This document shows positions 9,858 to 21,775 of a stretch of 64,000 nt of DNA, piece after piece. Within the stretch, counting starts at the first letter, position 1. The number at the start of each line of letters is the position of its first letter. A program made the position numbers and the translations under genes. A model generated the notes under the pieces. The model saw only the letters and a program-made list of their open reading frames with translations. It was not told where the DNA came from and ran no database searches. Origin of the DNA: Struthidea cinerea (lineage: Eukaryota; Chordata; Aves; Passeriformes; Corcoracidae); assembly GCA_013397865.1 (NCBI GenBank), contig VZTI01002343.1, forward strand, positions 434,001 to 498,000, written 5' to 3'.

Positions 9858-12800
9858 CCAAGAGCAAGGATCTTGATACAGAAACAGATGCACACTTGCA
9901 GGAGACAGAGATGAGGTAATTAAATACAGGTCTTTTCTAAGGCAGTCTTTGCTTAGATGTGCTAAAGGCAGCTCTACCCAGTCATAATTTTACTGGACTC
10001 TGTGTATGACACTTTGGAAACGTCTGTTTGAACTCATTAATTATTTCCAAATTCTCTTTTCCAGCAAAATACCATGCTCTCTACATTTCTGCTTGTAAGC
10101 CTGTTGGAGTGACGTATTCTAGTCAACAGAATTATACATGAATCCTATCAAAGCGTTTTTTGAGATTGATCCTGAATTTCTCTGGCAAAAAATGCTTTGG
10201 ACTTACACATCGAAATGTATTTGTAATAACATAGCTATCTGCCATTCTCTAAATTAGATGGATTTTCCACACTCTTGGAGATAATTGTCTCGCACTGTTT
10301 TGTCTAACCTAAGCATGATAGACAGAAGTCTTTAAAGTATGTTCTTCAAAGTATTACCAAGCTTGGCAAGCTGAGCCTGGGCTATGTCATCACTGCAGAG
10401 CTGCTGTAGACTTCTAGGCAGATTTTGCTCCAAATTTCCCCACTCAAAAAATGCTCCCTTGATATTTTGGTGATGATCATTTGGTGGGTGTCCTGGTCTA
10501 AGAAAGTAACTCGCTGTCAGGTTATGCTAACCTGGATGCAAACCACTCTGGTTAGCTCCAACTCAGAGATACCTCAGAACAGCAATGTTAGAAATAACAC
10601 TTAGCAAACTAGGAGCAAAACTCCAGCTATGCAGGAGGGATTTAAGTTTTGACTACATGTTTAATTTCTACTTTTTGGTACCATCCCCAAAGTATTCTGG
10701 CTTACACCTGCTGCTTTGTTTACCATGAAGTTTAGGGCACAGTTCAAATAAAAGGCACGACACCTGCCTGATGTGGTGCATGAACCTGTTATAAGCTGAC
10801 TTCTTAAGCACAGCTTGCACCAAAAAATGTTGTGGTGACTTGCACTGTGCAGACTTTTCGTGTACGAGCGTTACCTGCACCACTGTAAGATTGGGTGTAC
10901 CACAGGTGGCCTGGGGAAACCTTTGGTCTGTCTTTCTAGGAAAGGGAAGGATGTGAAAGAAGAGCAAAATTAGATTTGTGCACTCTGGCCAGGCTCAGGT
11001 CCTGCCACAGCTCAGTATTTTCACCATTTGTCTCGTAAGTATTTTCTGTGCATTGGGAGATGTAGTCCGTGTTCAGAAAACAGAGTAGGAAACGACACTG
11101 CTGTCTTGCTCTGCATGCAGCAGCAAGGGACAGCCTCAAGGAGAGCCTGGGTGGGCTTGTGCTGGATACTGGCTTCCGCTGTAGCTGCCCACACAAGCCA
11201 CTTGCAAGCCTCCCAATCCTTGCAAGCCACAGCTGCCTTATGAGGGAGGAGCAAAACTGGCATCCAGCCCACAACATCAGAAGATTTGGGGCACCCTGTT
11301 GTTGCCGTTTTAATTTCTGAGGAGGCAGTTTGCCTTGACACTTACTTCTCTTCCTACCTCCCGCTGTTTCTTTTTTTACAGTCCTGACATCCTGAAAGCA
11401 ATATAAACTTTGCCAGGTTAGTCAGGCTTTTGAGAAATCTAGATTTAGCTAAAGCATTTCACAGCACTCCCGGCTGAACTTAACCATTCAGCAGGAAACT
11501 GCTGTGCTTAGGAGTCACCATCATTCTGAACAAACACAGATGGAATTAGCATTCTTTCAATCCAGTTCCATAAAAAGCTTCAGGAGCTCAGTTTCAAATG
11601 ACTGAAGTCATTTCCGTCAGATCTGGCTTGGCATTAGATCTCAGCAAGTTGCAAAAAAATACACAGAAGTGAAATATTGAAGTGTGAAAAGAAATTGATT
11701 CCCTGTCAAGTTATGTTGCAGATGTGCACAAAATCTTACTGCAGCATGCACCCTGACTTTTGTGCATGATTTTAACACATGTTGAAAGCTAGATATATGG
11801 ATGTGACTAAACTTTTTTTACTATGCTTCTTCCTGCAGAAACCACACATGGAATGCTTCAGTCCTACAGGATCTTATTTGGAAATTTCATTTCCATAGTT
11901 TTGATTTTTTTTTTCACCTTTGTGACATATCAGGAATAGCACAAAGCATGTGAGAGAGCTTATAGAATGGAACTTATAAATCACATTTAATTAGACAGTA
12001 ACAGGATCTATTATTCCCACTCTGGTACAAAGGATTCAGAAAGAAGTATATAAAACATACAATTATTTCTCAGAAGATGACTTATATACCTAAGAATAAG
12101 TCATATTTACAACTTTGCTGATATGAAATGCAGAGCTTATCCAATAGTCTGTCCACCACTGTTTCCTATACCTTAGTATGATTTACAGCAATGTTGAAAC
12201 TTCAGGCATCTGGTGGTATAAAAATCAGAGCAAGGTGTTGTCTGAGTGTCTTGGGTATTTCACACAACATCTATTGTGTACCTTTGTCCTCTGGGGACAG
12301 TGATGGTGTTAGAAACTTGTGTAATTGTTTTAGGGAAAGTTTTTCAATTTTGGATTAACCAACTGAAATCCACGTAGTGGTTGAAAGTATCAGCTACTTC
12401 TGTGATCAGAGCACTGTGGTCCTCCTACAGATCATAGTTTGAAGCTACATCTTTACAAAAGACTTAATTATTATATGTCCTTCTAACAATTTATAGATTT
12501 AAGTAGTTTAAAGAAGGTGAGAGGGTCACAGTTTTCTCTATTTCCCCTCCCTTTCCTGGCAGCTTCCTCTGTCCATTCTCTCATATGGCCCATCTACCCC
12601 ATATTTTCTATTTTACAGCTGCTGACACAGTTTCCAAAGCTTTAACGTCTTCAGGTCAGAGGGCACAGCATGCTTCTGCACCGCTCCAGCACAGGTGAGT
12701 CTGTCTCAAAATAACTGGGACAGATGGACAGTCTTTTTCCATTTCCTATATATGTTTCATTTACTGTACTAGTTTCTTAACTGTGCCTAGAAGGGCCCTT

Positions 12801-15699
12801 CAATAAGACACATTCAGATAAGGCTGTTAAGAAACAAATCAGTCACCATCATATTATCAGAGGGGGCATATTCTCTTCATGCTTCCTTTGAAAAGAGAAA
12901 CTTCAGTGATTTTTTTAAACATTGTCCTTAAACATTACAAATAACTGTTTCCCAAAAAATAGCAGAGTTTCAAGTGCAGTTATATGTATGAAAAAAAGAA
13001 TATTTGCCCACTTATTGACATAATTAAACTCTTTTAAACTTTGTAACATAATGCAGGGGAACATATGAGATGGGTTACTGCATTCAGAAGTGTTTTACTG
13101 AGGTGAAGGTTCACAATTTGGTTAGGTCCCAAATGGCTGCCTTGGATGACTCTGGCGCTTCCTAACTGAAGTGTTAGGTAGTATAATGAAATTTCAAGGC
13201 AAAGAAAAACACATATAGCATGTGCAGTTGTGAAAGAAGTAAAACCTTGACAGCTAGGTCTCAACCTAACAATTACAATTACAAGGTCCATTAGTCAAGT
13301 AAAAGTCCCACTCAGGTAACACTGCATGGAACATAGTGGACTGGTTTCCTGTGACAGTTTCTCTTTACTGCACACCGGCATAGAGTCATGGAGATCATGT
13401 TTATTTCACCAAGGGAAGCAAAGCTGTTACTAGAATAACAAAAAAGAAATCTAAGTTCAGGGTGAAGAGCCCAACATGGTCTGAGCTCGACGTGGTTTGC
13501 AAACGATGCAAAAGAAACAGGTTTGGCCACGTTTTGCCTAAGAACAAACAATTTAATGAAACAGCATTATTGTTGAGTATAGTTATTCCTTTATGAAAGG
13601 ACAATATCTTTTCTCTTTCTGCAGGTGAAATGCCTGTAACCTATTTTCAAAGGAAGAACGGTACAACTGCCAGTTTGATACTAGTATTTGAGCACTTTGC
13701 CTGCACAGTTCAGGGACCATATTTTGTGTAGGTCTAGCCAAGGTGTTACTGAAGAAAACAGTATTTCAGTGTGGTGTTCTTAAAAGGTTTGAGCCTTCTT
13801 GATCCAGCTAGCTGAAAAGTTAGATTCCGTGCTGATCATGAAAACTGAGCACCACTAAAGTCAAGATGATAATTTATATTAGTTGGGGTTATGGAACACT
13901 GAGCCTTTTAATTTTCCAAAGCAAATCTTGCTATTTAGCTATCAGACTTTTGTTATGTTGTGGCAATTTTTCTGCTCACAAAGGAACCATTCATTATCAT
14001 GGTAACAGTAACAGATTGAAGCAAAAGCCCCAAATATCCTGATTCTTAGGAAACAAGCATAAGTGCTACCCAAACAGTTTGGGAGGTGAGGGAAGAGAAG
14101 AAAAGGTCTGCAAAGCTGCAGTAGGGGTTATGGTCCAGCAGGAGAGTAGGTGGGGAGTCTTGCATGGCTGCTGACTGCCAGACAAAGTTTTTATGGTTAC
14201 AAGCAGCATCGGGACTAGGCAGCCTGACCAAGCATTCTCACCCAAAGGAAAGCAGGATTTCTGCGAGTAAAGAGAAATAGAGCCCAAATCTACCCACCCT
14301 CATTTCTCCTAGTGGCTTCACTGGGGCAAACTGACAGATCAAGGCAAGGAACCTGCTAAGTAATCTCCAAAATTATATTTTGCATTTCAACAGTAGTTTC
14401 TGGGAAGCTCTGTCCTACGCAGTACAAGCCTTTTTTATCTTTGTATTTTACTTTGCTTTTCCCAGACATTACTCTTTGACATATGTAGGGCACCATGCCA
14501 TGTGTGTCACATCTTTCCTGCACATGATCTATGTGTTTATAAAATTCTCCCGTTTGTCACAGGAAGGGATAGTAATCCACTGAAATCCGGGAAAAGCAGG
14601 ATTGGAAAAATCTTTCAAGATTAAATACTCCTTTAATGAAAATTAAATGACTTCAGTCCTGGAAATTGTTTCTATTTTTGCAGTAGAGCTATCACAGAAA
14701 GCATTTATTACTGCAACCATTACTATTTATTGAAATTCTTTCGGAAATTTTTGGTTCACCAGACTACGCAAAAAGAATTCTTCTCTGGGTGTTTCTTATA
14801 TGAATAACTAAAATTATCTATTTACTTCTTCGTAACAGCTTCTTGCTAACAGTGCTTTCCTCCATTGTTTCCAGAGCCCAAGATACCTGAATGTTTAAGG
14901 ACTTATCTCTATGACTTTTGCCTTGTCCCACGTAAACGTCTGCCAGGAAGGAACTGGGCTGTCAGCTTCATCCCGTCAAAAAGCCTTCCAGTGCCATGAG
15001 CTGAAGGCAGGTTCCAATTGTTAAGTCATTCTGGCCCAAGCTGAATTTAAAGGCAGGCTCCTGTAGCTAACGGAAGTTGCTGGAGGCAACTACTCAGCAA
15101 AAGGCATTAAAATCATGTCTCATAATTATTCTTTTGATTCAATTACCCATTTACTTTTTATTTTTATATCCAGTGGAACCTGAGGGCAACAAATGCTGCG
15201 TAAGGGGAACAAATCCTGTATAATAGTTCTTGTTTTGGTACATTCACTTAGTGGTGATTTATTAAGGGCTGCTGAATAAGCCTGATTAAAATGCATAAAC
15301 AGTTCTGAACAGTAAACAACCATGTCTGAGGATGAAAAAATGGGACCCACATGCTGTGCATGGAAATTGCCCTTAACAACATGGCCTATTGTTGAACAGA
15401 TAGGAAGCCAAAGGTTGCTTGTAATCAAATTTGAAGTTTCCCATCACATATAAAAGCAACACTTCCTTGTGTAAACGTTTCAATTTGTTGTTGTTGAAAA
15501 CTGCTTCCTGACTTAATCCCTACAGGAACACACAAATTCTTTGATTGTCAGGTAGAAAGACAATTTTAGATAAAGTAACTTTTAGATTTAGACTACGTAA
15601 AATAGATATGCTTTGCCCGAGCGTTCCTGCAGCAGTAAAATCTGCATAGTTTCCTGAGATTAATTAGAAAAAAAGGACTCATTGCATCATTTTAATCTC

Positions 15700-16000
15700 T
15701 TCTGAAAATTTCTTCTGTTCTTGCATTTAAAATAATACCTAATAGCAGAGACACAGTACACACCCTCCTAACTTTGTACAGCAGCGAGAAGCTCCCTGCA
15801 GATTTTTTATTTTTCCCTTGATTAACAAGGTTAATTAATTACAGAAATTTTCATATTAAATATCTGATCTAATCTACCCTAAATGAAGTAGTCTTTCCAT
15901 TGTCAGGGGCTTTGAGTCATGCTTGGAGCAAGCACAGGTACCTTTCAAAAAATAAAAGTTGCTTTCAATTACTTTGACAAATACAGCTTCAGAGCAAGGA
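15700..16000. promoter_or_regulatory. Candidate conserved non-coding element rich in homeodomain sites
   Basis: The block contains an inverted repeat CCTTG-ATTAA-CAAGG (15816-15830), followed at once by TTAATTAATTA (15831-15841). The latter is an overlapping run of TAAT/ATTA cores close to the HNF1/homeodomain type. More AT-rich sites follow. No repeat or coding frame explains it. The enhancer role is inferred from motif density and from lying between a homeobox gene and its neighbour. Confidence 0.25.
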
Positions 16001-16198
16001 AACCCAAGCCTTAACTGAACTATAAATGCCATTACATATCGCTCTGGAGGCAACAGGAGCTTTGTCAGAGGCTTCCAGAGAGCCTAGATTTCACCCACTG
16101 CATTTGAGATCTTTGAACAAAATGATGTCTTCCTAACGTTGTTAAACCTTTTCTTTACTTCTGTAACAAATAGGAGCAAATTACATTTAACTATGTCC

Positions 16199-16215
16199 TC
16201 ATGTTTAAAACATGA
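16199..16215. repeat. Short near-palindrome (8-bp arms, 1-nt spacer)
   Basis: TCATGTTT and AAACATGA flank a single A. The length is modest and no function is assigned. Confidence 0.7.
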
Positions 16216-16257
16216 TTCTCTATTATCTGTTGTCTTTGGAAAGTCCTAGAGACTTAA

Positions 16258-17085
16258 AGGCCCCTAACAACTGGAGAAGGTCGAGAAAGGCAAGTGTTGC
16301 AACCATCCCCCAAAAGGACAGCCTGGGAAACTACAAGAGCTAAGGGGACCTTGTGAGATTCAGCAAGGGAAAAGTTGCAGTGCTGTCCCCAAGAGTGAAG
16401 CACCCCCGCAGCAGCCCAGGCTGGGGAACAGCTCTGCAGGCCCACCCTGGGGGCCCAGTACACAGCTGTGTGCCCTGGCAGCAAGGACAGCCAGGCTGCC
16501 TCAGGTGTGAACAGGGATGCAGCCTTTGGGCTGAGGGAAGGGATTGTTCCCCCTTCCTCCATACTTCTTAGACTACATCTAGGTACCGCATCCAGTTTTG
16601 AGCACACCAATGCAAGAAAGAGATTGATAAACAGGAGTGAGTTCAGCACTGTCTCCAAGCTGATTGGGGTCTGAAGTACTTGCCCAGTGAGCAGAAACTG
16701 AAGGAACTGGGCTTGTTCAGCTTGAAACAGACGCAGCCTCGGGGCAATTAACAGCCCCTCAGTACCTGTGGGGGGGTTAGAATGAAGATAGAGTCAGGCT
16801 CTTCGCAGCAGAGCATGGAGAGTGAACAGGAGGCAGCAGGCATTAATTGAAACAAGGAATTCAGACTGGATAGAAGAAAAAAAATTTCCCATAAGGGCAA
16901 TTGGGCAGTGAAAGAAACTGCCTAGAGAGGCTGTGCAGTCTTCATCCCCAGAGGTGTTTAAGACCTAACTGGATAAAACCCTGAGCAATCTGGTCTGAAT
17001 TCAGAAGTGACCCTGCTATGAACAGAAGATTAGACTATTGCCATCCTGAGGTCTTTCCAGCCTGAATTATCCTATGATTTATTCT
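16258..17085 (+). mobile_element. Old CR1 LINE 3' fragment
   Basis: This is a diverged plus-strand CR1 3' region. It contains a decayed version of the C-terminal segment (AAACTGAAGGAACTGGGCTTG, compare ELGLFSLE; then TTCAGACTGGATAGAAG, compare FRLDIRK). The segment before the tail follows (CCAGAGGTGTTTAAGACC, then TCTTTCCAGCCTGAATTATCC and CTATGATTTATTCTA). It is heavily mutated with no usable frame. The first 300 bases are less certain CR1. Confidence 0.75.
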
Positions 17086-20000
17086 AGTATTCAGGAACAA
17101 AGTTCCTGATGACAGGTCTGTGTAAACTGTGCTGCAACATCAAACCAATTTTTAATTATGTTGTAATTGTGAGTATTCCATGTAACAGGCTTTACAGTAT
17201 GTATTGTACCTCAAGAGAAAGCTCCCTGAACTGAGAGAAGGTGGGGAAGAAACAGTATTTCTAGATCTTTCTGTACAACCTCTACAAACTTTATTTACGG
17301 GTCCTTATATTGTGATAAGACAAGGATCCACAAAACCTCAAGTCCTTGTGTATTTGGGCATCGTCTGGGTAAAAAAAATATTAGTTCCTATTTTTGCAGA
17401 TAACCCTTTTTAAACGAAAATACTGGGGTGTTTTTCTTTTGTGTATCACATGCCATGGCACTTAAGCTGAGCACAGTGAGAACTAGGAGGTCTGTGGAGC
17501 AGGACAGACGGCATTAAGAAAAGCCCCACTCTGTGACGTGGGGGTGACTCCTCACATTCCACTCTGAGATTGCTTCTAGGCTTAGCATTAGCTGACCTGA
17601 GGCTGACTAGCTGTACACTTGGCTAAAGCATAAAAAGGGGTATCATCTTTTAACTGAGTGTCTGTTGGCTAAAGGAGGCCCTAGCTACTGTGTTTAATCT
17701 GGTTTTCCATCCATTATTCACACCTGGATTCTGTTGAACAAAAAGGACGCTTACAGAAATTTTGGTGAAACAAATCCTACATGTGTGCTCCGTCCAGTGA
17801 AGGCTTAGGCCTGTGATGAACATTGGGGTGCCATGAGGTGAGAGACTCACATAGTCTAGGTGAACTCAGAGCCCACGAGGTGTTTAACTCTTGAAAATAC
17901 ACATTTTGTGGTTGCCCAGAAGCTGGTGAGAAATTTGTTTGGGCCAATGCCATACACACAGGGGTGTGTAATCATGCTTCAAAGGTTATGTCTGGTAAGG
18001 ATCTGGCTGAAACTGTATGATTAAAACTTCCAAGCTTCTTTCTTTGAGCTAATAACGGCAAAAACAAATATAGTCAGTAGGAGGGTACTTACATCTTTGC
18101 AAATTAACTGTTTTATAAGCAGTGTGAACCAGCATTGCTGGTTTTTGTCCTAACCATAGGGTTACACAAGCTTTATGAAGACAAATACAAAAACGAAAGC
18201 TCTGTCTAACCTCTGTTACGGGTCTTGCCCAATTTGGGAATTTCACTTAGAAAATTCATAAGTCAAAATTAGTGAAAAGATCATTATCTATTTTAGGAAT
18301 ACTTTTCAAATAAAGATAGCATTCATTGTCTTGGTGTATTGATGTCTTTTTCCTGACATGGACCCTTATTTCAAGCATGTGTTAATACTGATAAACTTTC
18401 ACTTAAGATTAAGATTATACCTTAAATATTTTAAGAGTGATGGGATTCAGAGGGTCATGGGGTGGAAGGCTGTAAGCACAAACTATGCTATGGTGAAAAT
18501 ACAGGACTGTATATAAGAAATCCTTTTTTTCTTCTTTTTATTCCTTGCAGGCTGCCAGGGAAAGAACTGCCTTTTCTGTAGGTTAGAAGCTCCTCATATG
18601 TGAGATACACTCTGTTACTACCTGTCTTTTGCATTCTTCGCTTGCCTGCTTTTGCAGTGAGGCCAAATTAACATATCAAACTGCAGCTGTTCATTTACAT
18701 TTTGGTCTCCAAGAAAACAAATAGCAAAGAAGATATTTCCTTTCCCAAATTTTTACAGGTATCAAGTGTTGTATTTGAATTTCTGTTTTACTCTAAAAAC
18801 CTTTTCTCTAATTACTTTTACAGAAAAGCAAGAATAAATTTTGACAATAAGTATGGTCTAAGATTCATTACTTTAAAATATCTGTATTTCCAACATTCAT
18901 TTTCTTTCTTTTCACTAGAATTCAAGCTTACATTTTTTTTCTGCTTTGCACAAGTGTGCATTTGTTACAGAGTGTTTTTATATTAATGGAGAAAATGCTA
19001 AACCTAATTCTCATTACAGTTCTTATGACATCCCTAAATCTATATCCATTTAATATAGTTCTCTTATCTCATTTAGGGAACCATTTTTCCCCAGTGTAAG
19101 ATGCCATCATCAATACCACACTTAATGATGGTACATATCAATCTTTTATGTGATGCTAAATCAAAAAGCCTCTTTGTAGTCAGCTTAGGATGTCTCCTAC
19201 TTCACACCTGTCAGTTTTCATTGTCTTTCCCATGAAGAAGGTAATCACGTTAGTTAAACAATTTTCCCTTCATATAGCCATGCTGACTAGCGTGTATGTG
19301 TTCATATGTTTGCCAGTTATCTTTCCAAGTAATTACTGAAACAATTTTTGTGGTTTGCTGGGTTTTTCTTTAACAAAACAAACTATACCTACGTCACATG
19401 TATTTGGGAGATCAGTTAACTGAAACACTGGGCCAACAGGAAGAAATTATTTAGGAGATATACTAATGTTACAAAGAAATGTAGTTGCCAGGGAATGGCA
19501 CTCTGACATCTTTCCCATGTGTTATTTAACCTATCACAGTTTGTCATTCTGTCTGTCCTATGTACATAAACTTTGATTCTGCATTAGCCACCTATAAGAA
19601 CAGTACTGCACACAGTAACCTCTGTTTAAACCCTTTTCTCAACTCATTGAAATAGAAGTCAAAAGGATGTGATCAATTACTCAATTAAGGTAGATTGTAA
19701 TCTATCCAGGTATTTGCATAGCACCTACTCCTTTGTATACAATTACTTCTTCTCTTCTTTCTTTGCCACATACAACTGTCATTTAAATGTCTTACTTTAT
19801 ATTTGGAAGAAGAAAATAACATCTTAATGGTGCCATGTGAGTCATTACAGCTAGTCAAACACTTGCTGACAAAATAGTTTTAGTTGGAAAACACTCACTT
19901 GAAAATACCATGATCAATTTTGCCTAAAAGATTTTTAACAAAACTGAAAACTTGTATTATGTCACTATCGTCACTTGATTTTGATGCTAAAATACCAAGT

Positions 20001-20987
20001 AATCACTAATCAGTGTGAAACAGTAAAATCATCTACATACTCCAGGGGCAGCACTTACCTGAAATTTCCCTGTGTAGGAACTGATAATGTCCCAAGTTGG
20101 GAATGCAATTTCATGATCAGAAGTGATCATGAAATAAGTTTCACTCGTCTCTTCTTGAGGCTGAACATTCTTACTGTCCTCATGCCATCTTTAATGGGAG
20201 GCCATTTTTATTCTCAAGCTACTTGAAATATATTATTGCCAGTCACTGCTCCAGGACCTTCTCTTTGTCACTTACAAGCTTTTCTTTGACATTTATCAGC
20301 TGCTGACAATATGGGGGTTTTTATTACTGTGTCCAACTTAAAAAATGTTACGCTGTTTTGATTCAAAGTCCAGTTGCCTCTCTGATTTTCTTCCTAGGTA
20401 TCAAACCCATAGCTGTGTTTTAGTATAGTTTCATAATTCGTCTTGAAGACGCATTTGTAATATCCTAGTATCATTTTCCCTTATTGGATTTTAGCCCAAT
20501 CTTTGCACCTAATGCTTTAATTTCTTCATTTCAAATCTCATGTAATCACCCTTTTCTTTGTTCTTATTTAAACCTGCCTTCATGATTTCTTTGCCATTTG
20601 ATACCACACTAGAATATCTACTACTCTTATATAATTGAACGAGACCATACCATTGTTTGAGGTTCTGTTGAATTTCATGTATGATCCTTTTTAGGTGCTC
20701 CATATCTGGTTTGTTTTTTACAAAATTTAACGCTGGAAAGAATCAATCTATTTTATACCTATTTCGGTTGTCCTATTAGTTATCCTAAGTACTGTTGTTA
20801 TATTATTCTTACTATACTGTAACGCTTTTACATTTTTGGTGTTAATATAATTGGAACATCTAGAGATCAGCTATTCATGGTCCATTGTACAAAGAGCGGT
20901 ATATGTAGATATAAAAGTCAGTATGAATTACATTTAGCCATAGGTACATTATAACTATTCTTTGAGAGTGCTTAGAGACCTCAATTT
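17086..20987. other. Intergenic unique sequence, no gene seen
   Basis: AT-rich sequence. The open frame at 18702-18986 is low-complexity Phe/Ser/Lys-rich and is explained by base composition. A perfect inverted repeat lies at 20108-20135. No exon or RNA gene was recognised. Confidence 0.55.
20108..20135. repeat. Perfect 12-bp inverted repeat with GAAG loop
   Basis: The arms ATTTCATGATCA (20108-20119) and TGATCATGAAAT (20124-20135) are exact reverse complements around GAAG. They form a compact hairpin in unique sequence. The stem does not extend beyond 12 pairs, so it is too short for a normal microRNA precursor. Confidence 0.9.
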
Positions 20988-21775
20988 CACAGAATCACAG
21001 AATGGGTAAGATTGGAAGGGACCACAGTGGGTCATTGGTCCAACCTCCCTGCTCAAGTAGGGTCATCCTAGAACACATCACACAGGATTGTATCCAGACA
21101 GTTCTTTAATATCTGGAGGGAGACTCCACAACCTCTCTGGATAATCTGTTCCAGTGCTCAGCCACCTGCACAGTAAAGTTCTTCCTCATGTTGCCTCTTG
21201 TCCTATTGCTCGGCACCACTAAGAGCCTGGCTCCATCCTCTTGACACCCTCCCTTCGGGTACTGACAGACATTGATGAAGTCCCCTCTCACTCGTCTCTT
21301 CTTGAGGCTGAACAGGCACAGCTCCCTCAGCCTGTCCTCATAAGAGAGATGCTCTGGTCCCCTCATCTGTGCATCTGTGTCACCCTCTGATGGATCCCCT
21401 CCAGGAGCTCCATGTCTCACTTGTGCTGAGTAGCCCAGAACTGGGCACAGCCCTCCAGATGTGGCCTTGCCAGGTCTGAATAGAGGGGCAGGATCACCTC
21501 CCTTGTCCTCCTGGCAGTGCTCTTCCTAGTGCACCCCAGGATTCCATTGGCCTTCTCTGCATCCTCTGTTACCAGGGCCTCTCCTCCACTTAGTAACAGG
21601 CCCACATTATCCTTTGTTTTCCTTTTGTTATTGATGTATTTGAAGAAGCCCTGCTTGTTGTCCTTGACTTCTTTAGTGAGATTTAATTCCAGGTGGGCCT
21701 TGGCCTTCCTCGTCTTATTTCTACTTACTTTCAAGTAAGTCTGAAGAAAACTTCCAAGTTGAGCAGCACTATCAG
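20988..21775 (-). mobile_element. CR1 LINE copy with internal deletion
   Basis: Reading the minus strand from 21775 down, a CR1 ORF2 segment (KAHLELNLTKEVKDNKQGFF, then EALVTEDAEKA) joins directly to NGILGCTRKS at about 21548-21556. It continues through REVILPLYSDLARPHLE and LSYEDRLRELCLFSLKKRR to the tail (CACAGAATCACAGAAT on the plus strand at 20988). The region that should lie between EDAEKA and NGILGC, including the catalytic reverse-transcriptase motifs, is absent. The copy is dead. Confidence 0.92.

Larger units (their letters stand above)
9378..16257. other. Intergenic unique sequence, no gene seen
   Basis: AT-rich single-copy DNA. No coding exon, RNA gene or clear repeat was recognised. 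It contains a strong inverted repeat at 9828-9857 and a homeodomain-site-rich block near 15.7-16.0 kb, listed separately. The open frames (for example 10668-11341 on the minus strand) have no recognisable domain and overlap each other on both strands, as expected of non-coding DNA. Confidence 0.55.
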
